A stretch of 64,000 nucleotides of DNA from Clostridium sp. CF012 (GCF_018861755.1 NZ_JAHLEF010000010.1:1-64000), one strand, 5' to 3'; counted from the first letter of the stretch, positions 1 to 9,152 are shown. Numbers and translations: made by a program. Notes: generated from the letters alone by a model not told the origin.

Positions 1-1
1 A

Positions 2-73
2 TATAGATATCAATGGGATTTAGAAAAGATGACTCCTGTTCAATACAGAAATCATCTCCTTAATTTAATATAA
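2..73 (+). CDS. IS3-family transposase (OrfB), C-terminal end only
   Basis: The first 24 codons read as the end of an IS3/IS150-type DDE transposase: the peptide contains QWDLEKMTPVQYRNHLL, the usual C-terminal signature of the integrase-type OrfB. The gene enters from outside the window, so catalytic residues cannot be checked and it may be intact or broken. It ends at a TAA at 71-73 and is followed by the probable right end of the element. Seen: the peptide. Known: its position at the OrfB C terminus. Confidence 0.75.
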   Translation, partial: YRYQWDLEKMTPVQYRNHLLNLI

Positions 74-112
74 GTTTTTTTAAATTGTCCTTGACAAAGG
101 GTACAGATTACT
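74..112. mobile_element. Probable right end of the IS3-family element
   Basis: Directly after the transposase stop lies a short segment containing TTGTCCTTGACAAAGGGTA, the kind of sequence that closes IS150-like elements between the orfB stop and the terminal repeat. The exact boundary is inferred. The flanking DNA that follows is the right half of a long-hairpin repeat, so the element appears to sit inside that repeat. Confidence 0.45.
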
Positions 113-245
113 AACGCTCAAACATGCATTTTTCTTAACGTATCTCTCACTAAAATTAGTTAAGAATTACTAAGGCTTGTTCAAAGCATTCTACGCAATA
201 TATACTTTTGTTAGCATAATATAAGAAAAAATATATAAGTTAAAA
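113..245. repeat. Long-hairpin repeat, type 2, right half only (copy A)
   Basis: This stretch matches, with scattered differences, the right half of the hairpin repeat at 35295-35509. Shared blocks in order are CGCTCAAACAT, a GAATTACTAA block, CTTGTTC, and ATATATACTTTTGTTAGCAT. The left arm that should pair with it is absent. The IS3-like end lies where the loop of the hairpin would be, so insertion of the IS into the hairpin is the simplest reading. Confidence 0.6.
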
Positions 246-280
246 ATGGTTACTATTTTAAGTAACGTTGCCTTATATTA

Positions 281-558
281 AATCATCTATCAAAGGATAT
301 GATATCCACAATTAATGCACTTAATGTTTTATGGAATACTGATAAAAATTCAAAAAATATATAAATTGTTATTCATCCTTTGAAGGCAATAATACAACTA
401 AAGAAGTTAGTAGAAATAAAGATTTCAATGAAATTATAATATATGGATTGAAAGAAGAAGTAACAGATCTAACAGTGGAATTTTTAAAAACCATGTCCGA
501 AATGGAGATTGTTAATAAATATCTAATACCATCACTTGATATTGTGGTAATGCGGTGA
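281..558 (+). pseudogene. Relic of a MetH-type cobalamin methyltransferase (B12-module cap domain)
   Basis: Two adjacent frames together encode a recognisable segment of the four-helix cap that precedes the B12-binding domain in MetH-like methyltransferases. Frame one (from 293) gives KDMISTINALNVLWNTD and ends at a TAA near 362. Frame two (from about 361) gives YGLKEEVTDLTVEFLKT followed by EIVNKYLIPSLDIV, and then breaks into unrelated sequence with a stop at about 556. The methyltransferase domains and the B12-binding domain proper are missing. The break lies next to an IS256-type relic. The family call is from residue pattern only; a stand-alone corrinoid protein of the same fold is the main alternative. 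Confidence 0.55.
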
Positions 559-575
559 GGGACGGAAATGTTAGA

Positions 576-851
576 TTAGTTGGTAATAACAAGATCCCAA
601 TTTGCATATACTCGAGTCCATTTTCTGCTCATCTTTTCAGTAGCTAAATACAGCATATTCATAAGACTCTCGCTACTCAGAAATATAAGTTTTGTCTTAG
701 TGACTTTTCTAAATTGCCTATTAAGGCTTTCTATAGCATTTGTGGTGTATATAATACTACGAATATAATCTGGGAATACAAAGAAAGTTATGAGATTATC
801 CCAATTATCTTACCAGCTCGTTATTGCATCTGGATATTTACTAGACCATTT
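576..851 (-). pseudogene. IS256-family (mutator type) transposase, C-terminal relic
   Basis: On the minus strand this reads as the C-terminal part of an IS256 transposase: the hallmark IIYTTNAIESLNRQFRK is followed by KTKLIFLSSESLMNMLYLAT and ends with RKWTRVYANWDL and a TAA at 576-578. An in-frame TAA interrupts the conserved tryptophan region (SW-stop-DNWDNL, around 810), and the N-terminal two thirds, including most of the DDE residues, is absent. It is therefore dead. It abuts the broken MetH-like fragment. The sequence GGGACGGAAATG just beyond the stop may be part of the element's terminal repeat. Confidence 0.8.
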
Positions 852-881
852 TTAAATTATATCAATATTTTGTCAAATAAG

Positions 882-2402
882 TTACTTCTTTAAAACATTC
901 ATTTGACGTTGAAGCCAGCTTATAATTTGTTCTTTATTCTTATCTATGGGAGAAATCTGTTTCCAAATTTTTTTGAAATGTTCTTCAAAAGCATTAACAA
1001 GCATAGGCTCGTCAATTGATATTCTGAATTTTGATAATTCAATATAAACTTGATATTTTTCTTTGATAATAATAGAAGAACATATATTATTTTCATTATT
1101 ATAGAGAGTTTCATTAATAAGAGCAATCTTATAGTTATCATATGTTTTTATTAAATCAATAATATTTTGTATAAACATAATTATATCTTCAGTCTCTAAA
1201 TCAATTGTAGTAACTTTATTATTAGAAATAAATGCAAGTTGTTTACTTTTAATTAAATTTTGTATTGAGCCTAAGGTATATACATCAAAATATTCATAAT
1301 GTTGTAGATTAAACAAAAAAGAATTTAAACTGGATTTATGTAATTCTAATTGTATATCAAGTTCATCATTAGTAACCTGTAGTTTCTCCAATAATTTATT
1401 GTGCTGTATGTTTGGAATAGTTAATAGGTTAAAATTATCCTTAAATAAAAACCGAGCTCCTGGCCTTTCTTCACTTTTAACTATGGAATCACAATAGGCT
1501 AAATTTTTATCTAGAGTATAGTATTTCATTAAGGGTTTAGAAGAAGATAAAAGAAATGCATTAAAATTATCACCTAAAATATCAATACCAACTTCACTCT
1601 TTACATAAAATGCACCGTATACTTCGGAATTATGACTTGTGGAAAGACAGCTTAATGCGCCTATGCCTGGAATAATAGTAACTTCTCTACCAAAATTAAA
1701 TGTTTCATAGAATTTATAGTAATAAATTAAAAAAGTACCTGTTTCTAATAATGGTTTAGCAAAATTCAAAAAAATTAGTGACTCCTTTAGGTTATCCATT
1801 AAGTCGAATATAAATTTTACAGTATAACCGTGTTTTAATGCCTTTAAAACAACATCCCTCCAGCGCATAAAATCTTCATAAGGTTTTATCACATTTGAAC
1901 TGCTGTTAAATGATATATAGATTATATTATTTTTTTTGCATGTTACTTTTGTGGATTTTTCAATTAAAGATAACATGGCTGACAATATTTTTTTACGCCC
2001 AATAATGAGACTATTTTTATCTGGTAAATTAATGATTTCCACTGACTTAGTAGAGTTTTTTTTAAAAATAGCATCTTTTTTTTTGGAATCCATAGAATAT
2101 CCCTGGGATTCTAAAAGAACTTTCATTATTTTATCTTTTGCATTAAGGGTTATATCTATATTAATTGTATTAATATACTCATTTAAACGCTGTTCTTGTA
2201 AAGAATTCAGGATACTTTTAGATAGGAATAGAGCTATGGCTTCTAAATGATTTGAATTATATGAGGGAATTCGTTGTTCGTGCAACCAGCGACTTACTAA
2301 TGAGGAATCTACGTTAATTCCTTTTGCTAATCGATTATTGCTCATGTCTAGCGCTGAGAGTAATAATCGAAGGCATTCTGAAAATTTAATTTTTGTAATC
2401 AT
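882..2402 (-). CDS. Large HTH (XRE-like) regulator with unknown C-terminal region
   Basis: The first ~60 of 506 residues look like a Cro/XRE helix-turn-helix: LAKGINVDSSLVSRWLHEQR fits the turn and recognition helix. The remaining ~440 residues, rich in Lys, Asn, Leu and Ile, match no domain I recognise and contain no obvious membrane segment. The start is supported by AAGGTGGG seven bases upstream. A perfect 8-bp dyad lies about 20 bp upstream of the start, so autoregulation is plausible. The nearest gene with a possible link is the divergent chemotaxis receptor. Function beyond DNA binding is unknown. Size alone rules out a simple phage-type repressor. Confidence 0.7.
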   Translation of the reverse strand: MITKIKFSECLRLLLSALDMSNNRLAKGINVDSSLVSRWLHEQRIPSYNSNHLEAIALFLSKSILNSLQEQRLNEYINTINIDITLNAKDKIMKVLLESQGYSMDSKKKDAIFKKNSTKSVEIINLPDKNSLIIGRKKILSAMLSLIEKSTKVTCKKNNIIYISFNSSSNVIKPYEDFMRWRDVVLKALKHGYTVKFIFDLMDNLKESLIFLNFAKPLLETGTFLIYYYKFYETFNFGREVTIIPGIGALSCLSTSHNSEVYGAFYVKSEVGIDILGDNFNAFLLSSSKPLMKYYTLDKNLAYCDSIVKSEERPGARFLFKDNFNLLTIPNIQHNKLLEKLQVTNDELDIQLELHKSSLNSFLFNLQHYEYFDVYTLGSIQNLIKSKQLAFISNNKVTTIDLETEDIIMFIQNIIDLIKTYDNYKIALINETLYNNENNICSSIIIKEKYQVYIELSKFRISIDEPMLVNAFEEHFKKIWKQISPIDKNKEQIISWLQRQMNVLKK

Positions 2403-2422
2403 AATAACCCACCTTTATAAAA

Positions 2423-2443
2423 CATGTCAAGACAGTTGACATG
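2423..2443. promoter_or_regulatory. Palindromic operator candidate upstream of the XRE-like gene
   Basis: CATGTCAA-GACAG-TTGACATG is a perfect 8-bp inverted repeat with a 5-bp spacer, 21 bp upstream of the regulator start. Size and position fit the binding site of a dimeric HTH protein; that it is bound by this regulator is inference. Confidence 0.55.
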
Positions 2444-2764
2444 ACAATAGGATAAAATCACTATTGTTTATATAACATTGAATATATACTATAAATATCC
2501 ACGAAAGAAAAATACCAAATATATAATAAAGAATAACATAGTATCTAAAAGAATAACAAGATGAAATATATGGAATATTAAGTTTTAGGAAATTAATTGA
2601 TAATGTAGAACATTTCAAAAAAAACAGTAGTAAATATAATAAATTTCAAAAAGATTTTGTTTGAAATTCTGGAGGGAGGAATAAAAATCATTCCTCCGAG
2701 ATTGAGATATATGGGAGCCTAAGGGTTTCTGAATTCACTAAGTAATTTATAGGGGGGAATCATT

Positions 2765-4486
2765 ATGAAGTGGTTTGAAAATTTAAAAACGGCACAAAAA
2801 TTAATATCATCGTTTATTTTAGTATCATTGATTATAGCAGTTGTTGGATTTATTGGAGCTATAGATATGAAGGAGATTAACTCCCGTAGTGCTTCAATGC
2901 ATGACTATAACCTTGCATCCATAAAATCCTTAACTACCATAAGACAGAATGTAGCTGACATACGTTATAATGTATTAAAGTTTGACTATCAAAGAAATAT
3001 GAATAATCAAAATGTTGCACTTAGAAAAGAAATTAGCCAATTATATAATGAAAACAATACTATTATATCCAATTATGAGAAATCATTGTTATCTGATAAT
3101 AACAATGAAAAACCAATATTTACGCAGTTAAAAAATGACTTACAAGCATATAAAAGTGCATATGAATTAGTTATAAAATTTGTAGATGAAGAGAAGTATA
3201 CTGAGGCTGATGCTAATTTTTTAAAATTAACACCAATAAGAGAAAGTATATATAAGGGTTTGAGCGATTTAATAAAAATCAATACAAATGAAGCTGATAG
3301 CGCATATAAAGAAAATAACTCAATGTCTAAAAAATCTTTAATTAAAATAGTTATAATAGTTGCTTTAGGTTTTCTTCTTGCCCTTGCATTAGGAATTGCA
3401 ATATCACTTTGGATTTCAAAAAATATAAATAAAGTTTTGAAATTTGCTGAAGCACTTGGAAATGGAGATTTAACTCAATCAATAAATATTGACACAAAAG
3501 ATGAAATAGGAAGTCTTGCTAAAGCATTAAATCAAGCTGGTAATAACGTAAGGAATCTAATCACTGAAATAATGAATAGTTCCAGTGATATAAGCGCAAC
3601 AAGTGAAGAATTATCAGCCACTGCTGAAGAAGTTTCATCTAAAATGGAATTAGTAAATGAATCAACAGAACAAATATCTAAAGGTACTGTGGATTTAAGT
3701 TCTAGTACTGAAGAGGTAAGTGCATCAATAGAGGAAATAAATGCTAATACAAATGAACTTGCCAAAAGAGCAAGTGATGCAGAGCTATCAGTAAGTGAGA
3801 TAAAAAAACGTGCAATTGATATAAAAAATAAAGCCTCAAAAAATATAGAAGAGGGTAATTCAATATATATGGAAAATCGGTCTAATATTTTAAAGGCAAT
3901 TGAAGATTCTAAAGTTGTAGATAAAGTTAAAATTATGGCTGACTCAATTGGAAGCATAGCAGGGCAAACAAATTTGCTAGCTTTAAATGCAGCAATAGAA
4001 GCAGCAAGGGCTGGGGAACAGGGTAGAGGCTTTGCAGTAGTTGCTGATGAAGTAAGAAAACTTGCAGAACAATCTTCACAGGCGGTTTTGGATATCCAAG
4101 GTATGGTTGGACAAGTACAGGTTGCAGTTGAAAGGCTTTCACAAAGCGGACAAGATGTACTTAAATACATGGTAAACAATGTAAAGCCAAGTTATGAGCT
4201 TCTTATGAGCACAGGCGTTCAATATGAAAAAGATTCAGAATTTGTTAATGAGATTATAGGACAGATTTCCACTTCCTCAAAACAAATGAATGAAGTAGCT
4301 GAGCAAGTAAGTTCTGCTATACAGACCGTATCTGCAACAGCAGAACAATCTGCTGCAAGTTCTGAAGAAATATTAGGTAGTGTTAATGAAATAACATCGG
4401 CTGTTAACGATGTTGCAAAATCTGCGCAAAGTCAGGCTGAACTCGCACAAAAACTAACTGATATGGTACAGAAGTTTAAAGTATAA
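2765..4486 (+). CDS. Methyl-accepting chemotaxis protein
   Basis: A 573-residue transmembrane chemoreceptor. A first membrane helix (about residues 13-35) and a second (about 192-215) bracket a ~155-residue helical extracellular sensor of the 4HB_MCP type. A HAMP domain follows (about 215-268), then a long coiled-coil signalling domain. The hairpin tip is intact: [20 protein letters not shown] followed by [20 protein letters not shown], the CheA/CheW contact. Potential methylation-site Glu/Gln pairs flank it. There is no C-terminal CheR-docking pentapeptide. The start has a strong GGGGGGAA Shine-Dalgarno sequence. No che genes are nearby, so it is an orphan receptor with unknown ligand. Confidence 0.95.
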   Translation: MKWFENLKTAQKLISSFILVSLIIAVVGFIGAIDMKEINSRSASMHDYNLASIKSLTTIRQNVADIRYNVLKFDYQRNMNNQNVALRKEISQLYNENNTIISNYEKSLLSDNNNEKPIFTQLKNDLQAYKSAYELVIKFVDEEKYTEADANFLKLTPIRESIYKGLSDLIKINTNEADSAYKENNSMSKKSLIKIVIIVALGFLLALALGIAISLWISKNINKVLKFAEALGNGDLTQSINIDTKDEIGSLAKALNQAGNNVRNLITEIMNSSSDISATSEELSATAEEVSSKMELVNESTEQISKGTVDLSSSTEEVSASIEEINANTNELAKRASDAELSVSEIKKRAIDIKNKASKNIEEGNSIYMENRSNILKAIEDSKVVDKVKIMADSIGSIAGQTNLLALNAAIEAARAGEQGRGFAVVADEVRKLAEQSSQAVLDIQGMVGQVQVAVERLSQSGQDVLKYMVNNVKPSYELLMSTGVQYEKDSEFVNEIIGQISTSSKQMNEVAEQVSSAIQTVSATAEQSAASSEEILGSVNEITSAVNDVAKSAQSQAELAQKLTDMVQKFKV

Positions 4487-4588
4487 GCAGTAAGGCAAAA
4501 TCAGTAGTATGATTTAGCCACACAGCACCTATATAGTTGACTGAAGATAAACGAATCATATAAAATTGACTGAAGATAAAGAAAAGTA

Positions 4589-4617
4589 TTGACAATGTAA
4601 AAAATAGGTATTATACT
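4589..4617 (+). promoter_or_regulatory. Sigma-A promoter of tRNA-Ile
   Basis: TTGACA (4589-4594) and TATACT (4612-4617) are separated by exactly 17 bp, about 30 bp before the tRNA. Just upstream the 15-mer TTGACTGAAGATAAA occurs twice (4537-4551 and 4566-4580), of unknown meaning. Confidence 0.8.
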
Positions 4618-4646
4618 TTAAAAGTCATGTATGATAAGGTTATCAT

Positions 4647-4723
<77 letters not shown>

Positions 4724-4744
4724 TTGTTATTTTTGGATTAAATG

Positions 4745-4769
4745 AAAAACTAGGCAACTAGTTTTTTTT
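4745..4769 (+). terminator. Rho-independent terminator of tRNA-Ile
   Basis: AAAAACTAG-GCAA-CTAGTTTTTTTT forms a 9-bp stem with a T-tract, 22 bp after the tRNA. It just reaches the stop codon of the convergent metallo-hydrolase gene and may serve both directions. Confidence 0.75.
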
Positions 4770-5640
4770 AGTTTCCCACCAATCTTTTTGTGGTTAAACC
4801 ATCGCTTATGAGTACAATATTTTTATCTAAATCAGTTCTATAGATAATGCAATTTAACTTTTTAAGTTTATCTAGGGTTTCCCTATTTGGATGACCATAA
4901 CTATTATAGGTCCCACAGCTTATTACTGCAATTTTTGGAGAAACTCTATTTAAAAATTCTTGCGTGCTTGAGGAATTACTACCATGATGAGCTACTTTGA
5001 GAACTTCAGCATTTAAATCATAACCACTATTTAAAATTTGATCTTCGCTTAGCTCTTCTATATCACCCGTAAACATATAAGTTGAATTTTTATAAGACAC
5101 CTTTAGGACACAGGAGTAATTATTAGTATCTTTGTAGGTAGTTTTGTTGGGTGATAGCATAAGGCAGGTGAGATCAGGACCTAGATCTAACGTTATATTA
5201 GGTTTAGTTATTTTTATTTTAAGACCTTTTCTTTTTAAAGCTCCAATCATATCTTCAAAGGATTGTGTGTCAGATGTAACTTTAGGGGCATAAAATTCAC
5301 CAATTTTAAAAGCTTTAATCACATTAGCCATACCCCCTATATGATCCTCATGGGGATGAGTTGCAATTACATAGTCTAGTTTAGTAATATTATTATTTTT
5401 TAAATATCTAATTACTTTTTTATGTGAATCGCTGGTACCGCTATCAATTAATAGGTTTTTATTATTTACTTGAATAAGGATACAATCACCCTGTCCTACA
5501 TCAATAAAATGGGTGACCATATTGTTTTCCAAGGGTATATTAGTTTTTATATTAGATTTATAAACTATGGCTACAGCTACAGTTATAAAAGCTAATAAAG
5601 TGCAAATTAAGGCATATTTTAACCAGGGCTTCTTTGGCAT
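4768..5640 (-). CDS. ComEC-like MBL-fold metallo-hydrolase, membrane anchored
   Basis: A 290-residue metallo-beta-lactamase-fold protein like the C-terminal domain of the competence protein ComEC. An N-terminal hydrophobic helix (about residues 9-28) should anchor or export it. Metal-binding motifs are present: FIDVGQGDCILIQ, the HPHEDHIGG motif (HxHxDH), FTGDIEE and KVAHHGSN, then SYGHPN near the C terminus. Family members are predicted phosphodiesterases or nucleases. The ComEC channel and OB-fold are missing, so this is the stand-alone form common in Clostridium, and a direct role in DNA uptake is unproven. The start has TAGGAGA upstream. Confidence 0.85.
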   Translation of the reverse strand: MPKKPWLKYALICTLLAFITVAVAIVYKSNIKTNIPLENNMVTHFIDVGQGDCILIQVNNKNLLIDSGTSDSHKKVIRYLKNNNITKLDYVIATHPHEDHIGGMANVIKAFKIGEFYAPKVTSDTQSFEDMIGALKRKGLKIKITKPNITLDLGPDLTCLMLSPNKTTYKDTNNYSCVLKVSYKNSTYMFTGDIEELSEDQILNSGYDLNAEVLKVAHHGSNSSSTQEFLNRVSPKIAVISCGTYNSYGHPNRETLDKLKKLNCIIYRTDLDKNIVLISDGLTTKRLVGN

Positions 5641-5874
5641 ATGATTAATCTCCTACATAATATTTTAAGTACATAAATAATTTTATCCATTTAAATAAAA
5701 AAATATCAAATTCTAAGAAAAAACCATGCTCAAATTACAATTCACCTTTTCAGCAGTTGAAAAATTTGAAAAATTGCCTATTAACTAGTATAATTATATA
5801 GAGATATATTTAGATATGTTAAAGGTATAATTAAAAAAGTTATAATTTAATCTTAAAATGAAAGGGATAGAGGT

Positions 5875-6609
5875 ATGAGAACGGTTTATTTTTATTTGCG
5901 TTTTATTATTGATTTGATTGGGAAAGGCTTTAAGGAAATACAACTTAATGGAATAAAAAAACATAAGACTACGGAAGAGGTGGATGCTTATCTATTTAAA
6001 GCAGTTAAGCAGTGGTCTAATTTTATAATTAGGATTGCGGGCTTAAATTTAACTGTCATAGGGAAAGAAAATATACCAAATGAACCTTGTGTTTTTGTGG
6101 GAAATCACCAAAGTAATCTGGATATTCCAGTTATATTATCTAGTATGAATACACTTACTGGTGCAGTTGCTAAAAAGGAAATGGAAAAAATACCAGTAAT
6201 GAGATATTGGATTAGGCAAATTCATTCTGTATTTATGGATAGAGAAAACCCAAGAGAGGCTTTAAAAGCAATTTCAGAAGGCGTTGAAAATTTAAAAAAT
6301 GGATATTCTATGATTATTTTTCCAGAAGGTACTAGAAGTAGAAGTAATAATATGGGGGAATTTAAGAAGGGTAGTATGAGGCTAGCAATAAAGGCTGGAG
6401 TTCCTATTGTTCCTATAACCTTTTATGATACGCATAAGGGGATGGAAGGTAATAATGGAAAAGTTAAAAAGGCAAATGCAAAGCTTATAATAGGTAAACC
6501 TATATATATGGATAAGATGTCAAAGGAAGAAAAAGCGGAGATTTCAGAAACCGTAAAAAATATAATCCAAACAAATTTAGATATGGAAAATGAAAGAAGC
6601 AGCTTGTAA
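5875..6609 (+). CDS. plsC: 1-acyl-sn-glycerol-3-phosphate acyltransferase
   Basis: PlsC-type acyltransferase of 244 residues that makes phosphatidic acid from lysophosphatidic acid at the inner face of the membrane. The catalytic motif NHQSNLD (HX4D; His78, Asp83) and the substrate motif FPEGTRSRS (about 149-157) are intact. A hydrophobic stretch lies near the N terminus. The gene is single, divergent from the metallo-hydrolase, and ends in a terminator shared with gapN. Length and motifs are normal for the family. Confidence 0.92.
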   Translation: MRTVYFYLRFIIDLIGKGFKEIQLNGIKKHKTTEEVDAYLFKAVKQWSNFIIRIAGLNLTVIGKENIPNEPCVFVGNHQSNLDIPVILSSMNTLTGAVAKKEMEKIPVMRYWIRQIHSVFMDRENPREALKAISEGVENLKNGYSMIIFPEGTRSRSNNMGEFKKGSMRLAIKAGVPIVPITFYDTHKGMEGNNGKVKKANAKLIIGKPIYMDKMSKEEKAEISETVKNIIQTNLDMENERSSL

Positions 6610-6626
6610 TTAAAAGCTGCTTCTTT
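6593..6626. terminator. Bidirectional terminator between plsC and gapN
   Basis: AAAGAAGCAGCTT and its complement AAAGCTGCTTCTTT form a stem between the convergent plsC and gapN ends, with A/T tracts on both sides. The left arm covers the last plsC codons. Confidence 0.8.
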
Positions 6627-6634
6627 AAATTTTA

Positions 6635-8083
6635 CTATGGATTTATGAGTAAAACAGTAGCTTTTGATCTAGTCATAGCTTCAATACTATATCTTATGCC
6701 TTGAGTACCCATGCCAGAGGATTTTGTTCCAGAGAAAGGAAAGTGGTCAGGACCTCTTTCAGGTTTATTATTAATTTGAACGGTGCCTACCTCCAGGCGA
6801 CTGGCAATATTGAAGGCATCATCTATATTTTTAGTATAAACAGAAGTTTGAAGACCATATTCAGATCTGTTAGCTATATCAATAGCTTCCTCAATATTTT
6901 TAACTCTAATAACTGGAAGAACTGGCCCAAAAGGTTCCTCCCAAGCGAGCCTCATATCCGTAGTTACCTTATCGAATAAGGTTGGGTAAACTAAATTATT
7001 ATTTCGCTTATTTCCACATAATAGCGTAGCCCCATGACTTATAGCATCATCTATGAGCTCTTGAACGTAGTCTGCAGCTTTATTATCTATGAGTGGAGTT
7101 ATATCACAATCATCTTCTGGATTTCCAACTTTCAGTAATTTGATGTTTTTCATTAATTCGCTTATGAGGCTATCTGCAACATCATTTATAACTAAAACTC
7201 TTTTAACTGCGGTACATCTTTGACCAGAATAGCTAAAGGCCCCAGTAACGATATCTTTGCCAGCACTTTCAATATCAGCATCGCAGAGGATTATAGCTGC
7301 ATCCTTGCCACCAAGCTCCATAATCATAGGCACCATGCCAGCAATTACAGCTATATGTTTTCCTACCTGAGTACTTCCAGTAAAGTTTATAAAATTAATA
7401 TCCTTGTGAGTTACTAAATAATCACCTATTTCAGAGCCTCTGCCTGTTATTGTGTTTAAAACTCCATGTGGGAGTCCTGCTTCATGAAAGATTGCAGCCA
7501 AATGAAGTGCACTAATAGCACCTTGAGTGGAAGGCTTTAAAATCACACTATTTCCACCTATAAGGGCTGGGGCTATCTTAGATGCAGAAAGATTAATAGG
7601 GTAATTAAAAGGGGAAATCGCGAGGACAACGCCCACTGGTACTTTAGTGACAAAGGATATTTTATTTTTCTTAAAACCAGGGAAATTATCAGCTCCTATA
7701 GTTTCGCCTTCTAAATGTTTACCAGCATCAGCAGTAAATCTAATAAAATCCGCAGTTCTTTTTATCTCAGCAATGCAGGAATGCTTGTCTTTAGCAATTT
7801 CAAGTTGCATGAGGTGGGACAGATAATCAACATTTTCATCAAGTAAAGCAGCCGCTTTATGCAAAATTGATGCACGAGAGCTAATGCCCATATTGGCCCA
7901 AATTTTTTGAGAGGTTTTTGAATTTGCAATAACCATATTAGCTTCATCTTTGCTCATAGCTGGTATCTTACCTACTAAACTGTTGTCTACAGGAGAGAGA
8001 ATATCTATGGTATTACTAGATGTAACCCAATCACCATTAAATAAATTTTTATAAGTCTTATTTTGGCACATACTATCAAACAA
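6635..8083 (-). CDS. gapN: NADP-dependent (non-phosphorylating) glyceraldehyde-3-phosphate dehydrogenase
   Basis: Aldehyde dehydrogenase superfamily, 482 residues. Catalytic Cys290 lies in SYSGQRCTAVKR and the general base Glu256 in MELGG. The SPFNYPIN and GSTQVGK nucleotide-site motifs are present. The C-terminal segment NNKPERGPDHFPF is typical of GapN, which oxidises glyceraldehyde-3-phosphate straight to 3-phosphoglycerate and yields NADPH for biosynthesis. I prefer the TTG start at 8083 because GAGGTG lies seven bases before it; the ATG at 8071 is too far from it. Another aldehyde specificity cannot be excluded from sequence alone. Confidence 0.88.
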   Translation of the reverse strand: MFDSMCQNKTYKNLFNGDWVTSSNTIDILSPVDNSLVGKIPAMSKDEANMVIANSKTSQKIWANMGISSRASILHKAAALLDENVDYLSHLMQLEIAKDKHSCIAEIKRTADFIRFTADAGKHLEGETIGADNFPGFKKNKISFVTKVPVGVVLAISPFNYPINLSASKIAPALIGGNSVILKPSTQGAISALHLAAIFHEAGLPHGVLNTITGRGSEIGDYLVTHKDINFINFTGSTQVGKHIAVIAGMVPMIMELGGKDAAIILCDADIESAGKDIVTGAFSYSGQRCTAVKRVLVINDVADSLISELMKNIKLLKVGNPEDDCDITPLIDNKAADYVQELIDDAISHGATLLCGNKRNNNLVYPTLFDKVTTDMRLAWEEPFGPVLPVIRVKNIEEAIDIANRSEYGLQTSVYTKNIDDAFNIASRLEVGTVQINNKPERGPDHFPFSGTKSSGMGTQGIRYSIEAMTRSKATVLLINP

Positions 8084-8241
8084 TATAAAACACCTCGCTT
8101 TAAGATTGTTAGGTTAGGCATATTCATATAAATAACAAGGATTTATGCTTGCAATTTATTTATTTGTGCCTCATTATAGTATTAACCAAAGATAAATATA
8201 TTATTGATTGGACAGTTATTTTTACAAGACTTTATTCACAA

Positions 8242-8550
8242 TTAGTCATGCCGTTTTGTTATGAGGTCTTGGATTATAGAAATTTTAGATTGTAGTTTTG
8301 CATTTTGATTTTCAAGTTTTAATATATTATTTTGAATTTCCTTATTTTTATTATCTAAAACCTTTAGTGTTTTTTGCAAATTATTATTTGTGTCCGTTTT
8401 TTCATGGATAATTGGTTTATATATTTTGCTTAAAGTAAAATTATTATTGATTAGAAGGTTTATTTTATTATAAAATTCCATTAGAAATAATTTACTTTTT
8501 TTACCTATATATTTTAAACTGGAAGTAATCCAATCTATAAATTCATTCAT
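8242..8550 (-). CDS. Small coiled-coil protein, unknown function
   Basis: 102 residues. The N-terminal half is hydrophobic/basic without a clear membrane helix. The C-terminal half (about 55-98) is a Lys/Asn/Leu heptad-type coiled coil, including NKEIQNNILKLENQNAKLQS. GAGGTGAT lies before the start. It is divergent from the neighbouring gene at 8610, which also encodes a coiled coil, with only ~60 bp between starts. I do not recognise the family. A partnership with the divergent gene product is conjecture. Confidence 0.6.
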   Translation of the reverse strand: MNEFIDWITSSLKYIGKKSKLFLMEFYNKINLLINNNFTLSKIYKPIIHEKTDTNNNLQKTLKVLDNKNKEIQNNILKLENQNAKLQSKISIIQDLITKRHD

Positions 8551-8609
8551 ATATAATCACCTCAATTATATTCTACATAAAGAATACTAGGAAAGGCAAG
8601 GGAAAGTTA

Positions 8610-9050
8610 ATGGATAAAAACACCAATAGCTATTATTTAGATAAAATTAAGAACAAAATAAAGAAGCTAGACCTTAAAAAGACCCAATATGAATTAGAGA
8701 TAATGCAGCAAAATAATTTATTAGAGAATAATAATTCTGCAGTGCAGAAATTAAAGTGTACAAATGATGTATTACATGACGAATATAATAGTCTCATAAG
8801 ATTGCTTCAGAAAGAAGGAATAATTTTCGAGATAAATTTTAATGAATATACTCCTCAGCCCTGGGATAATTTATTTATAGTAAAAGGTTCAAAGGGGTAT
8901 GAAATTCAAAGTAAAACAGGTATTCGATTAAAGATGTTGGAGGAAAAATTTTTAATTATGATACAAGATATAGAAAAAAAAGATTCCTATAGCTTAATTG
9001 TAATAAGAGTTACGGATAAAACTGGTTTGGTTCAGTTAAGATTTATGTAA
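8610..9050 (+). CDS. Coiled-coil protein with small C-terminal domain, unknown function
   Basis: 146 residues. Residues ~5-75 form a charged coiled coil. The remaining ~70 residues look like a compact beta-rich domain (NLFIVKGSKGYEIQSKTG, ending in LVQLRFM). There is no signal peptide or membrane helix. The ribosome binding site is GGGAAAG. It diverges from the coiled-coil gene ending at 8242 and is followed by a terminator. I do not recognise the family. Confidence 0.65.
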   Translation: MDKNTNSYYLDKIKNKIKKLDLKKTQYELEIMQQNNLLENNNSAVQKLKCTNDVLHDEYNSLIRLLQKEGIIFEINFNEYTPQPWDNLFIVKGSKGYEIQSKTGIRLKMLEEKFLIMIQDIEKKDSYSLIVIRVTDKTGLVQLRFM

Positions 9051-9087
9051 AAGTTCTTAAAGTAGATTGTATAAAATTTATTTCAAT

Positions 9088-9125
9088 AAAAAAGAAGCTG
9101 AATTTTAAAATTCAACCTCTTTTTT
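9088..9125. terminator. Terminator after the 8610 gene
   Basis: A hairpin with arms TGAATTTT/AAAATTCA flanked by A6GAAG on the left and CTCTTTTTT on the right. It sits between convergent genes and can work in both directions. Confidence 0.75.
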
Positions 9126-9152
9126 ATTATGGTTAGAACATTTATTTAGAAA

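Noticed and set aside
580-768. 62-codon plus-strand ORF
   Set aside because: It is the antisense of the IS256 transposase relic, whose protein signature is unmistakable on the other strand.
2427-2618. 63-codon minus-strand ORF upstream of the XRE-like gene
   Set aside because: No ribosome binding site, no family resemblance, and it overlaps the operator and promoter region. AT-rich chance ORF.
3532-4179. 215-codon antisense ORF within the chemoreceptor gene
   Set aside because: Long antisense frames are usual opposite Ser/Ala/Glu-rich coiled-coil genes; no start signal and no family match.
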